A stretch of 64,000 nt of DNA, taken from the NCBI RefSeq assembly GCF_004362145.1, contig NZ_SNXC01000009.1, positions 705,206 to 769,205 of the forward strand. The letters run 5' to 3'. Positions 44,650 to 54,155 of the stretch are shown one piece after another (the first letter of the stretch is position 1; each line of letters starts with the position of its first letter). The translations under genes were made by a program, and so were the position numbers. Source of the stretch: Marinomonas balearica. GTDB lineage: Bacteria; Pseudomonadota; Gammaproteobacteria; Pseudomonadales; Marinomonadaceae. The notes below the pieces were generated by a model. The model was not told the origin of the DNA. It saw only the letters and a list, made by a program, of their open reading frames with translations, and did not search any database.

Positions 44650-44714
44650 TATAAATAACTCCTAATCTGGCTCCATATGTACCAGTTTAGTTTACTTTTA
44701 AAAAGAGGCACTAT

Positions 44715-45191
44715 ATGACAGCTTTAATTGTGATCTTAATCACAGTCTCTCTCATGGGGTCGGCACTTTGGGTTATGCCGTCCAAGCGAGAACGGCAAAA
44801 AATGGCACTGCGTATGCACGCTCGCAAGTGTCAACTTACCGTTCAGCTTACCTCATTAGATCTTCCTGACAAGTGGGATAAAGTAACAAACAGTCAAAAA
44901 ACATGTGCTTATCGTTATATTCGCCCGAAAAAACTGAAGAATTTTGGGGATACTATTCTTATAACACCCTATGAAGTGTGGAAATATGTATCGATAAACC
45001 CAAGCTGGTGGGTTTCCAGAAATATTCCAATGACTGATGCTGTTTTGAATGGGCTCGACGTTATTGATGGTGCGGCTATCGCAGTGGAGGTGACGGATTC
45101 AGTGGTAAGTGTTTATTGGAATGAGAAAGGCGATGAAAAGACCGTTGAATCTATATCAGAGCTATTACGGTCTTTAAGTACTATCCAATAA
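44715..45191 (+). CDS. Membrane-anchored conserved hypothetical protein
   Basis: 158 residues with one N-terminal membrane span (about 3-20, ending WVMPSKRERQK), which puts the rest in the cytoplasm by the positive-inside rule. The soluble part has conserved-looking tryptophans (TPYEVWKYVSINPSWWVSRN) and an alternating beta pattern near the end. AAAGAGG precedes the ATG. No family recognised. It diverges from the usp gene and converges with another membrane-anchored unknown. Confidence 0.7.
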   Translation: MTALIVILITVSLMGSALWVMPSKRERQKMALRMHARKCQLTVQLTSLDLPDKWDKVTNSQKTCAYRYIRPKKLKNFGDTILITPYEVWKYVSINPSWWVSRNIPMTDAVLNGLDVIDGAAIAVEVTDSVVSVYWNEKGDEKTVESISELLRSLSTIQ

Positions 45192-45232
45192 ATTTCAAGC
45201 CGGTAAGTAGAAAACGAACCGGCTTGAAATTT
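45190..45232. terminator. 15-bp perfect stem between convergent genes
   Basis: The arms 45190-45204 and 45218-45232 are exact complements with a 13-base loop and AAATTT/AAATTT ends. It serves both convergent hypothetical genes. Confidence 0.75.
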
Positions 45233-45237
45233 TGAAT

Positions 45238-46023
45238 TTAATTTTTGCTTTCAGGGCTTTCGCCTAATAGCTCGTCGTCAGGCGTTTCGCCTAGTTCAAG
45301 AAACAGTTCTTCTATTACCTCTTCAGGGTTTTCAGCATTTTGTAGTGCCATGATTTGCGGTGCTACAATTTCTTTCATTCTGTCTTGAATGAATGCCTCT
45401 AGCTGATGTTTTTCTGCGCGATCTATCGTGTTGGATTTAAGGTTTGATAAAATTACGCCGTAAAGGGTTTGGGCGACGCGCATATCTCCGCCGTGGTAAT
45501 TTTTATTGGCCTGTACAAGTTGGCGATTCAGTTGTAGCCAAAGATTTAGCCAGCGTAAATAATCGTAACAAAGCTTATAGTGGGTGTGGCTAATACGACC
45601 TTTTCTACGCATATACAGCAGCATTTTTGCGGTTTTCGTTAGGCGTTCTTTATAGGTTGATTTTTCTTGAAAGCTCAGTTCTTCAGGCTCTCCGGTAAAA
45701 GGTTGTGGGTCTGCTGCGCGCTCTTCTTCTGCCTTGGCAATTGACTCTTCTATCTTTTCAGGACTGTCAGAATAGTCTATAAGTTCTTTCAAACAATCGA
45801 TATAAAAACTATACAAAGCATCAGTTGCTATGTTATCGGTGTTAATAGGAAGAATTCCTCTAACATGTTGTTCAACACGTTCAGCTCTATTGGATAGCTG
45901 AAGCTGTTTGAACTTCCGTTCGGTTGCTTCTCTTTCTTTTTGTTGGGCTCTTGTTCCAACCACGACAGAAACAATGACAATGATAAAAAGGATCGTAATT
46001 GTTAAGATTTGGAGCGTTGCCAT
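45238..46023 (-). CDS. Membrane-anchored coiled-coil hypothetical protein
   Basis: 261 residues. One N-terminal span (about 4-22) is followed by a charged helix (RAQQKEREATERKFKQLQ), a helical domain rich in Tyr and Trp (HTHYKLCYDYLRWLNLWLQLNRQL), and an acidic tail (ELGETPDDELLGESPESKN). I recognise no catalytic motif. It is divergent from topA; functional link not evident. Confidence 0.72.
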   Translation of the reverse strand: MATLQILTITILFIIVIVSVVVGTRAQQKEREATERKFKQLQLSNRAERVEQHVRGILPINTDNIATDALYSFYIDCLKELIDYSDSPEKIEESIAKAEEERAADPQPFTGEPEELSFQEKSTYKERLTKTAKMLLYMRRKGRISHTHYKLCYDYLRWLNLWLQLNRQLVQANKNYHGGDMRVAQTLYGVILSNLKSNTIDRAEKHQLEAFIQDRMKEIVAPQIMALQNAENPEEVIEELFLELGETPDDELLGESPESKN

Positions 46024-46210
46024 GATTGTCCTTGCGTTACTAATTCAGTATGGTAAACGAAATTAACATACTTATTGTGATAAATATGCGAAACAATACC
46101 TTGATAGCTTGTCATATAAAAGGTGTTTGCTTAATATCTGCGACCCGAAACACTAATCTGCATACATGCGCAGCTTTTTCGACGTTTTAATATAAGGCTC
46201 ATACAGTTCA

Positions 46211-48841
46211 ATGGGAAAATCACTGGTTATCGTGGAGTCGCCTGCAAAGGCCAAAACCATCAACAAATACTTGGGTAATGATTATGTTGTTAAATCAAGT
46301 GTAGGTCATATTCGAGACCTTCCGACAGGTACAACATCTACATCAACGCCACAGGAACGTGCAAAACAGGCTGCGCTAACGCGTAAAATGAGTCCTGACG
46401 AAAAAGCCGTATACAAAAGTAAAAAAGCACGCCAACAGCTTATCTCAAGAATGGGGGTGAACCCGGAAAGCAATTGGGAAGCCCACTATGAAGTGCTACC
46501 AGGTAAAGAGAAAGTCGTTGATGAACTGAAACGTCTTGCTAAAAATGCCGACACTATTTATCTCGCGACCGATTTGGACCGCGAAGGGGAAGCAATAGCT
46601 TGGCACCTTAGAGAATCAATAGGTGGTGATGAAAGCCGCTATAAACGTGTAGTTTTCAATGAGATCACGAAAAACGCTATCAAGTCGGCGTTTGATGAGC
46701 CATCTGATCTAGACATGAATCGCGTTAATGCTCAACAAGCAAGACGATTTCTTGATCGTGTGGTTGGTTTCATGGTTTCGCCGTTACTTTGGTCAAAAGT
46801 AGCGCGAGGTTTGTCTGCCGGACGTGTTCAGTCCGTTGCAGTGAGATTAATTGTTGAGCGCGAAAAAGATATTCGAGCGTTTATCCCAGAAGAATTTTGG
46901 GAGTTGGATGCACTGTTGTCTACGTCGACGAAAGAGCAGATTAAGTTCGAGGCCTTAAAGTATTTGGGTAACGAATATCGTCCCTCTTCTCAAGAAGAGT
47001 CCGACGGCCATGTTTCCCGTATTCAACAGTCTGATTTTATTGTCAGCAATCGAGAAGACAAACCAACTCGATCTAAGCCGTCGGCACCTTTTATAACGTC
47101 CACTTTACAGCAAGCTGCAAGTACTCGTCTTAGCTACGGCGTTAAGAAAACAATGATGTTGGCCCAACGCTTGTACGAAGGTGGCTACATCACGTATATG
47201 CGAACAGACTCTACGAATTTGAGTGCTGAAGCGGTTGAAACATTGCGTGGTTTCATAGAAGAAAATTACGGTGAAGCGTATTTGCCGAAAGAAGCCATTC
47301 GTTATTCCAGCAAAGAAGGTGCTCAGGAGGCGCACGAAGCGATTCGTCCTTCCGATGTAACGATAACGCAGGATATGTTGCAAGGCATGGACAAGGACGC
47401 TCACAAGCTTTACGACTTGATCCGTAATCAGTTTATTGCGTGTCAGATGACCCCAGCAGAGTATACGTCTACCAGTGTGACGATCACTGCCGGTGATTAC
47501 GAGCTCAAAGCACGTGGCCGCATACTGCGCTTTGATGGTTATACGAGAGTCATCACTCCTGTCGGTAAAAAAGCTGAAGACACGATTTTGCCAGACATTC
47601 AAAAAGGCGACGCACTTGCCTTGAATGAATTATTGCCTGAGCAACATTTTACTAAGCCATCAGCTCGTTACAGCGAAGCAAGTTTAGTAAAAGAGTTGGA
47701 AAAGCGCGGTATTGGTCGTCCGTCGACGTACGCTTCGATTATTTCAACCATTCAGGATCGTGGTTACGTTCGTGTTGAGAATCGTCGATTCTACGCAGAA
47801 AAAATGGGCGATATTGTAACCGAGCGTCTTGTAGGTAGTTTTGCGCAGTTGATGAACTTTAGTTTTACCGCGCAAATGGAAGAGCAGCTTGATGAGATTG
47901 CACAAGGCGAGGAAGATTGGATTCAAACGTTGAATGCTTTCTACGCTGATTTTAGCGATACGCTAACAAAAGCAGAAGATCCTGAAGAGGGCATGTCTCA
48001 AAACCAGCCAACGCCAACAGACGTAGAATGCCCAACATGCAGTCGACCAATGCAAATCCGTACGGCCGCGACAGGAGTGTTTTTATCTTGTTCTGGTTAC
48101 GCACTGCCTCCCAAAGAGCGTTGCAAAGCAACCATTAATTTGGTGAGCGGTGATGAAGCCGTTGCTATTGACGATGATGAAGGCGAATCAAAAGCATTAA
48201 TTAACAAGAAACGCTGTACTATTTGTGGTTCAGCGATGGACAGTTACTTAATGGATGAGAGTCGTAAGCTGCATGTGTGTGGTAATAACCCGTCATGTGC
48301 AGGTTTTGAAATCGAAAAGGGCGCGTTTAAAATTAAAGGCTATGATGGCCCTGTCATTGAATGCGACAAGTGTTCTTCAGAAATGCAGCTTAAAACAGGT
48401 CGATTTGGCAAATATTTTGGCTGTACCAGTGAAGAGTGTAAGAATACGCGCAAATTGCTAAAAAGCGGCGAAGCAGCTCCTCCAAAAATGGATCCTGTGC
48501 CTATGCCTGATCTTGCGTGTCAAAAAGTGGAAGACCACTATGTGCTAAGAGACGGAGCGACTGGCTTATTCCTTGCGGCTAGCCAATTTCCTCGTAAGCG
48601 GGAAACGCGAGCTCCATTAGTTGCAGAATTGCTGCCGTACATGGACCAAATTGATCCGAAGTATCATTTCTTTTCTGATGCGCCTGTAATGGACAATGAA
48701 GGTCGCCCTACAGTGATTCGGTACAGTCGTAAAACAAAAGAGCAGTATGTTATGACTGAAGAGAATGCTAAGCCTACTGGCTGGAAAGCGTTCTATCAAA
48801 ATGGAAAATGGGTTGTAGAAGAAGGCAAGAAAAAGAAATGA
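46211..48841 (+). CDS. topA: DNA topoisomerase I
   Basis: An 876-residue type IA topoisomerase that relaxes negative supercoils. The TOPRIM motif is [12 protein letters not shown], with [12 protein letters not shown] further on. The active-site tyrosine is Y329 in [14 protein letters not shown]. Three C-terminal zinc ribbons are visible ([24 protein letters not shown]), then a basic tail. The stop overlaps the next start as ATGA. Confidence 0.97.
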   Translation: MGKSLVIVESPAKAKTINKYLGNDYVVKSSVGHIRDLPTGTTSTSTPQERAKQAALTRKMSPDEKAVYKSKKARQQLISRMGVNPESNWEAHYEVLPGKEKVVDELKRLAKNADTIYLATDLDREGEAIAWHLRESIGGDESRYKRVVFNEITKNAIKSAFDEPSDLDMNRVNAQQARRFLDRVVGFMVSPLLWSKVARGLSAGRVQSVAVRLIVEREKDIRAFIPEEFWELDALLSTSTKEQIKFEALKYLGNEYRPSSQEESDGHVSRIQQSDFIVSNREDKPTRSKPSAPFITSTLQQAASTRLSYGVKKTMMLAQRLYEGGYITYMRTDSTNLSAEAVETLRGFIEENYGEAYLPKEAIRYSSKEGAQEAHEAIRPSDVTITQDMLQGMDKDAHKLYDLIRNQFIACQMTPAEYTSTSVTITAGDYELKARGRILRFDGYTRVITPVGKKAEDTILPDIQKGDALALNELLPEQHFTKPSARYSEASLVKELEKRGIGRPSTYASIISTIQDRGYVRVENRRFYAEKMGDIVTERLVGSFAQLMNFSFTAQMEEQLDEIAQGEEDWIQTLNAFYADFSDTLTKAEDPEEGMSQNQPTPTDVECPTCSRPMQIRTAATGVFLSCSGYALPPKERCKATINLVSGDEAVAIDDDEGESKALINKKRCTICGSAMDSYLMDESRKLHVCGNNPSCAGFEIEKGAFKIKGYDGPVIECDKCSSEMQLKTGRFGKYFGCTSEECKNTRKLLKSGEAAPPKMDPVPMPDLACQKVEDHYVLRDGATGLFLAASQFPRKRETRAPLVAELLPYMDQIDPKYHFFSDAPVMDNEGRPTVIRYSRKTKEQYVMTEENAKPTGWKAFYQNGKWVVEEGKKKK

Positions 48842-49314
48842 GCTCATTGAATCCAGCAAGTATCACGAATCAGCGTCTTGATAGTGCAAGGCGTTTGATC
48901 AATGAAATTAAGCTATCTGACGGGGATTGGTTTACCAAAGGGCATGAGCCAACGGTTACTTTTCTTCTTCAGAGCGCGTTTAATGGCTTGCTGCAAGAAG
49001 TGAAAATTGCCTACGGTCTAAAGTCTGATGTGACTTTAGACCAGCTCATTTTAGACGCATCTAAAAATGGTCTTTCTGTTCCTGTGTTGAAAGAATTAGA
49101 GCTATTGAACGCAGATGATAATTCATGGTTCAGACAACTCCAGCTATCATTCAATGCCTATTTTGAATGTAGGCCTAATCCTGTTTCTACTTCCACCCAT
49201 GACGCTCAAATGATAGGAACGTCAGGAAACGACCTTGGCGGATCCGTTAAATCGTATTTGGATGCGTTGGTTGAATTGGTGTTGAGATTTAGAGAAGAAT
49301 CCTCAGAGTATTAA
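48838..49314 (+). CDS. DUF6586-like conserved protein (topA neighbour)
   Basis: 158 residues from ATG 48838, overlapping the topA stop by 4 bp. It is all-helical, with an N-terminal [15 protein letters not shown] and the C-terminal [16 protein letters not shown]. The latter corresponds to the VLRFRE(x)TEW ending of the Pseudomonas protein encoded between topA and lexA. No enzymatic motif is visible; function unknown. Placement suggests a link to DNA topology or the SOS region. Confidence 0.75.
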   Translation: MSSLNPASITNQRLDSARRLINEIKLSDGDWFTKGHEPTVTFLLQSAFNGLLQEVKIAYGLKSDVTLDQLILDASKNGLSVPVLKELELLNADDNSWFRQLQLSFNAYFECRPNPVSTSTHDAQMIGTSGNDLGGSVKSYLDALVELVLRFREESSEY

Positions 49315-49317
49315 ATA

Positions 49318-49590
49318 ATGAAAGATGCTTATCTCGAAATAGTCGAGTTAGATAATGGTGATATTGTGCTTCGCCCGGTTGCTGAAGAAGGTTCCGAAGA
49401 AGCGGAAAAACCCCTTGCGGTTTTGCAAATTCCAGAAGACACTCGATCGCTGTTAAATGATCGCTACTTTGAGTTGGCAAAACGTATGTTTCATGCGGGT
49501 ATTGATTACGTTTATTCAGATGATTTTACGGATCCAATGGACATGGATATGGCTGATGAAATGGAAGCGCTGCCGAAAGTGTTGCATTAA
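49318..49590 (+). CDS. Small conserved acidic protein (topA-lexA region)
   Basis: 90 residues, strongly acidic, starting 4 bp after the previous stop. The start (YLEIVELDNGDIVLRP), RYFELAKRMFHAGIDYV and the end LPKVLH match the small Pseudomonas protein found beside lexA. No known function. In Pseudomonas a sulA gene lies between it and lexA; here none is seen. Confidence 0.72.
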   Translation: MKDAYLEIVELDNGDIVLRPVAEEGSEEAEKPLAVLQIPEDTRSLLNDRYFELAKRMFHAGIDYVYSDDFTDPMDMDMADEMEALPKVLH

Positions 49591-49675
49591 CACGTTCGCC
49601 TGAAACAGTTAGGCGTGTTGCCTGAGTGTGTTTTTTGATTGGATTTGGCTAAAACTGGTGTTTTAAATGTTATCT

Positions 49676-49710
49676 AAAAAAGCTTCCATAATATTATGGA
49701 AGCTTTTTTT
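49676..49710. terminator. Bidirectional terminator between the topA operon and lexA
   Basis: A 34-bp perfect palindrome: A6-GCTTCCATAAT at 49676-49692 and its complement to 49709, followed by an extra T. The flanking genes converge. Confidence 0.93.
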
Positions 49711-49745
49711 GAAAGATCGGTGGGAGGGAATTCGTTCTACGGGCG

Positions 49746-50369
49746 TTAAATTCCTTGGCGAATAACGCCGACAGATAAGCCTTCAATGGCGAACTCTTCG
49801 CTTTCAAGATCCACTAATATGTCATCAAACTCGGTGTTCTCTGCAATGAGTCTAACTTTGCTGCCTTTTTTCTCGAATCGCTTAACGGTAACTTCTTCAC
49901 CGATGCGAGCGACAACAATTTGCCCATTCCTGACGGCATGAGTTTTATGTACAGCCAGCAGGTCACCGTCCATAATACCGACGTCTTTCATGCTCATTCC
50001 GCTAACGGACAGTAAATAGTCCGCCTTGGGCGAAAACATACTCGGAGGGATAGATATGTGGGTCGCAACGTTTTCTTGCGCTAGAATAGGTGCGCCAGCT
50101 GCGACTTTACCGACAACGGGTAGGCCAAGATCCGAATCATTTGCGCCTGCAGGCGTTTCATCGATAAGGCGAATGCCACGTGAAGCCCCGGAGAGCATCT
50201 CTATCGCACCTTTTTTGTTTAACGCTTTTAAGTGTTCTTCAGCAGCGTTTGGAGAGCGAAAGCCTAGTCGCGCAGCAATCTCAGCACGAGTAGGAGGAAA
50301 GCCTGTTTCGCTAATGTGTTGGCGAATCGTTTCCAATACGTCAGATTGTCTTTTGGTTAATTTAATCAT
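49746..50369 (-). CDS. lexA: LexA repressor
   Basis: A 207-residue SOS repressor and self-cleaving serine protease. The N-terminal winged helix reads [28 protein letters not shown]. The cleavage bond is the Ala-Gly in VAAGAP, the catalytic serine is in [11 protein letters not shown] and the lysine in AVHKTHAV. Two SOS boxes lie directly upstream, so it is autoregulated. Divergent from dinG. Confidence 0.97.
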   Translation of the reverse strand: MIKLTKRQSDVLETIRQHISETGFPPTRAEIAARLGFRSPNAAEEHLKALNKKGAIEMLSGASRGIRLIDETPAGANDSDLGLPVVGKVAAGAPILAQENVATHISIPPSMFSPKADYLLSVSGMSMKDVGIMDGDLLAVHKTHAVRNGQIVVARIGEEVTVKRFEKKGSKVRLIAENTEFDDILVDLESEEFAIEGLSVGVIRQGI

Positions 50370-50376
50370 AATTCAT

Positions 50377-50392
50377 CTGTTTGTTTATACAG
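50377..50392. promoter_or_regulatory. SOS box 1 (LexA site)
   Basis: CTGT-N8-ACAG (CTGTTTGTTTATACAG) matches the gammaproteobacterial LexA consensus. It begins 7 bp upstream of the lexA start codon and lies in the lexA-dinG divergent region. Confidence 0.92.
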
Positions 50393-50395
50393 TTA

Positions 50396-50411
50396 CTGTT
50401 ATTATATACAG
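50396..50411. promoter_or_regulatory. SOS box 2 (LexA site)
   Basis: A second CTGT-N8-ACAG (CTGTTATTATATACAG), three bases after the first and 28 bp before the dinG start. The tandem pair resembles E. coli lexA and can control both divergent genes. The AT-rich centre may overlap a -10 element. Confidence 0.92.
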
Positions 50412-50438
50412 TCTATTTAAAAATACTCAACAAAATTA

Positions 50439-52562
50439 ATGCTTTCCGACAAAATAAAGAATGAAATTCAGTCTGCCTATCGCGCCTCTTTAGAATCAAA
50501 AGGGCACAAGCCACGGGTAGGGCAACGACAAATGATTGCAACCATTGCAAGGACGCTTGGTGGGATCAAGCAAGGTACTGAAGGCGAGCGTCTTGGGGAG
50601 AAGCACGTTGCAGTGGTAGAAGCAGGTACAGGTACAGGTAAAACGCTATCGTATTGTTTATCGGCCATCCCTATAGCCAAAGCAAAAGGCGTTAAACTCG
50701 TTATCTCGACAGCGACCGTAGCGCTCCAAGAACAAATTTTGTTCAAAGAATTACCTGATTTGCTCAAGCATACCGAAATTAACTTTCGGTATGCGCTTGC
50801 AAAAGGCCGCGGTCGGTATTTGTGTCTGAATAAGCTTGAAGACTTCATGAGCAGTGAAGAGCTGGCGACTGATGATATGTTTGCCGGTTTGTTTGAGCAG
50901 CATTTGCAACCAGATGATGTGAACACCGCGCTGTACCAAGAAATGGATGAAGCGCTGAAAAGTGACGATTGGGATGGTGACAAAGACAACTGGAAGGGGG
51001 TTCTACGAGATCAGGATTGGCGTCGATTGACGACTGATCATCAGCAATGTACGAACCGAAATTGCGCCAATTTTAGTGCATGTCCGTTCTTCAAAGCGCG
51101 AGCTGAAATAGAGACCTCCGATGTTATTATCGCAAACCATGATTTGGTTCTGGCGGATTTGTCATTGGGCGGTGGAGCAATACTCACGGCGCCGGATGAA
51201 ACCATTTATGTGTTTGACGAGGGGCATCACTTACCGGATAAAGCCATTGGTCATTTCCGACACGAAAGTCGCCTGCAAAACAGCATCAATTGGTTGCGTC
51301 AACTGGAGAAAAACTTGCTCTCTCTTAAACAGGAGTTGACTCAGGAAGTGAGTTTAACAGGGCAACTCCTTCTAAAAATTCCTCAACAAATTCAAACGAT
51401 TGTTAATTTTGTTCAATATGTACAACAGGGGCTTGCTCCGTATATACAAGAGCTTGGTTTGGATTTGGAAAACAATCAGCATCGCTTCGAATTTGGCGTC
51501 GTACCTGAGGAGCTGCGGCAGCTGGCGTACAGTTTGTCGACATCCTACCAAAAATTGGTTGGGCAAATTGAAAGTATTCAGGATGAGTGCAAAAAAGTAA
51601 AACAAAATGAAGGGATGGGGCTGACACCCGAAACGGCTGAAAATTGGCAACCGATATTAGGTGTTATATTAGGGCGTTTAGAACAATCTGTTGAGCTTTG
51701 GCGACTATATTGTCATCAGGATGATCTCAATTACCCGCCAAACGCGCGATGGCTTGAACTTGTAGGTCAAGGGTTGGAGCAAGATATTGAGCTCGGAGCA
51801 TCGCCTATTTTGGCCGCCCACACATTACGAATGCAGCTCTGGGATAAGTGCTTCGGAGCGGTTGTTACTTCGGCAACACTTACCGCTTTGAATCAGTTTA
51901 ATCGATTTAATATGCGTTCCGGTGTGCCGAGAGAGTCCGAATACTTACGCGTTTTAAGTCCGTTCGACTTTGCGAATAAAGCGTCTCTCATAGTGCCTGA
52001 CTTTAACAGCGAACCTAATAAAGCAGACGACCACACGAAAGAAATTGTTCAGTATCTCAACAAGCAAGTTGATTTGTCTCGTGGAAGTTTGGTTCTGTTC
52101 TCTTCTCGAAAGCAAATGGAATCTGTCGCTGAACGCATCAGTGACACGTTAAAAGGAATTTTGCTCATTCAAGGCGAGCAGTCTAAAAGAATTATATTGG
52201 ACAGCCATAAAGAGCGAATTGATCAGGACAAAGGCAGTCTCCTGTTTGGCTTGGCAAGTTTCGCAGAAGGTGTTGATTTACCAGGCAAATATTTAACACG
52301 AGTGTACATTGCAAAAATACCTTTTTCGGTGCCAGACGATCCAGTAGAAGCAACATTAGCGGAATGGATTCAAAAGCGCGGCGGAAATCCGTTTATGGAA
52401 ATATCCATTCCTGATGCGTCTTTAAAACTTGTGCAGGCGACAGGGCGTCTATTGAGAAGCGAGAGCGACGAAGGGGAGATTCATATAATGGATAAACGGC
52501 TAAAAACGAAGCGATATGGTTCTCAACTTATTTCCAGTTTGCCTCCATATCGAATGCTATAA
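50439..52562 (+). CDS. dinG: ATP-dependent DNA helicase DinG
   Basis: A 707-residue XPD-like 5'-3' helicase that removes R-loops and resolves conflicts at replication forks. Walker A is GTGTGKT, Walker B VFDEGHHL, and the Fe-S cluster cysteines appear in GRYLCLN and CTNRNCANFSACPF. The C-terminal box QATGRLLRS is intact. It diverges from lexA and shares the SOS boxes, so it should be DNA-damage inducible. Confidence 0.95.
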   Translation: MLSDKIKNEIQSAYRASLESKGHKPRVGQRQMIATIARTLGGIKQGTEGERLGEKHVAVVEAGTGTGKTLSYCLSAIPIAKAKGVKLVISTATVALQEQILFKELPDLLKHTEINFRYALAKGRGRYLCLNKLEDFMSSEELATDDMFAGLFEQHLQPDDVNTALYQEMDEALKSDDWDGDKDNWKGVLRDQDWRRLTTDHQQCTNRNCANFSACPFFKARAEIETSDVIIANHDLVLADLSLGGGAILTAPDETIYVFDEGHHLPDKAIGHFRHESRLQNSINWLRQLEKNLLSLKQELTQEVSLTGQLLLKIPQQIQTIVNFVQYVQQGLAPYIQELGLDLENNQHRFEFGVVPEELRQLAYSLSTSYQKLVGQIESIQDECKKVKQNEGMGLTPETAENWQPILGVILGRLEQSVELWRLYCHQDDLNYPPNARWLELVGQGLEQDIELGASPILAAHTLRMQLWDKCFGAVVTSATLTALNQFNRFNMRSGVPRESEYLRVLSPFDFANKASLIVPDFNSEPNKADDHTKEIVQYLNKQVDLSRGSLVLFSSRKQMESVAERISDTLKGILLIQGEQSKRIILDSHKERIDQDKGSLLFGLASFAEGVDLPGKYLTRVYIAKIPFSVPDDPVEATLAEWIQKRGGNPFMEISIPDASLKLVQATGRLLRSESDEGEIHIMDKRLKTKRYGSQLISSLPPYRML

Positions 52563-52702
52563 GGATTTTTAGTGAATATATGCTCAAATATCATGGACAA
52601 CAAAACCTATTCGCTAATTACTAATGATAAAATTCGGCTATTTAGGTAAACTCTGTACCCAAATTTAACCATCAACCTCTAAAAGGTCACGTAGACTAAA
52701 AA

Positions 52703-54034
52703 ATGGATACTAAAAACGAAGACATTGGCAAAGAGCAGAACTCAAAACCCAGTCGCCCCCGACGCTCGCGCAAGCGTAATCGCGCTCCAGCAAATAAAGC
52801 CGCTAGTGACTCTGCTACTCAAGTGACTTCAGAAAAAATCTGGTCTATCGATGACTTTCAAGTGCCAGAAGTTGAAGGGAAAGTTCGCTTTCATGATTTA
52901 AACCTGCCTGACCGTGTACTGAAATCGGTTTCTGAAATGGGCTTCGAATATTGCAGTGAAATTCAGGCTGCGACATTACCGGCAACGCTCGAAGGTTATG
53001 ATCTAATAGGTCAAGCGCAAACAGGAACCGGTAAAACTGCCGCGTTTTTGTTAGCGATGGTCAGTGATTTTATGGATTATCCTATTGAAGAAGATCGTGC
53101 GCGCAATATGGCACGTGGTCTAATTATCGCGCCGACGCGCGAATTGGCGCTTCAAATTGCAGACGAAGCTGAAAAAATCACAAAAAACTGTACGCTTAAC
53201 GTTATTTCACTTGTCGGTGGAATGAGCTATGAGAAGCAAAAACGAGCATTAGAAACGGAACAAGTTGATATTCTTGTTGCTACACCGGGTCGCTTGCTTG
53301 ATTTCGCTCGCTCTAAGAAAGCCATGCTAAACAAAGTCGAAGTACTTGTTCTTGATGAAGCGGACCGAATGTTATCAATGGGCTTCATTCCAGACGTGAA
53401 GAGCATTATCCGCATGACGCCACATAAAGAACGACGTCAAACTATGTTGTTCAGTGCGACATTCCCTAAAGATATTCAAAACCTTGCTCGCCAATGGACA
53501 TTCTTTCCAAAAGAAGTATCTGTCGTTCCAAAAGAAGCCACCAATAAAAATATTGATCAGGTGATCTATACCGTTGAAGTAGAGCAAAAGTGGCCAGTGC
53601 TTCGACACCTTATCGAAGACAATGGTAATCAGCGCACGATCATCTTCGCGAACCGCCGTGATGAAACTCGTGAACTGTATGAGTTGCTGAAAGAAGCAAA
53701 AATTAATTGTGCTATTTTGTCTGGCGAAGTGAGTCAGGACAAGCGTGTAAAAACGCTAAAGAACTTCAAAGAAGGCCATATTCAGGTATTGGTTGCAACG
53801 GATGTTGCTGGTCGTGGTATTCATGTTGATAACATTGAGTTGGTCGTAAACTATACTCTACCAGAAGATCCCGAAGATTACGTTCACCGTATCGGACGTA
53901 CTGGTCGCGGTGGTGAAACGGGCAAATCTGTGAGCTTTGCCAGTGAAGACGACGCGTTCATGGTTCCAGAAATAGAAGCGGTTGTTGGCGAAAAAATTCG
54001 CTGTGAATATATGGTAGGCACAGTCGTAGAGTAA
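52703..54034 (+). CDS. rhlB: DEAD-box ATP-dependent RNA helicase RhlB
   Basis: A 443-residue DEAD-box helicase with a basic, disordered N-terminus (SRPRRSRKRNR). The Q motif is in FEYCSEIQAATLP, Walker A AQTGTGKT, DEAD in VLDEADRML, SAT in LFSATF and HRIGRTGR near the end. It is closest to the pseudomonad-type RhlB, which can act with the RNA degradosome. The C-terminal extension of E. coli RhlB is not evident. Confidence 0.88.
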   Translation: MDTKNEDIGKEQNSKPSRPRRSRKRNRAPANKAASDSATQVTSEKIWSIDDFQVPEVEGKVRFHDLNLPDRVLKSVSEMGFEYCSEIQAATLPATLEGYDLIGQAQTGTGKTAAFLLAMVSDFMDYPIEEDRARNMARGLIIAPTRELALQIADEAEKITKNCTLNVISLVGGMSYEKQKRALETEQVDILVATPGRLLDFARSKKAMLNKVEVLVLDEADRMLSMGFIPDVKSIIRMTPHKERRQTMLFSATFPKDIQNLARQWTFFPKEVSVVPKEATNKNIDQVIYTVEVEQKWPVLRHLIEDNGNQRTIIFANRRDETRELYELLKEAKINCAILSGEVSQDKRVKTLKNFKEGHIQVLVATDVAGRGIHVDNIELVVNYTLPEDPEDYVHRIGRTGRGGETGKSVSFASEDDAFMVPEIEAVVGEKIRCEYMVGTVVE

Positions 54035-54155
54035 GTCCGTTTATTACAACATAACTCTGTATGGCAGGGTGCGATTTAATATTTGCACTTTGCCACAGTT
54101 CACCTGCCGTGTGTTTTTAAATATTGATTAAGACTAATCGTCCATTGGAGCTTAG

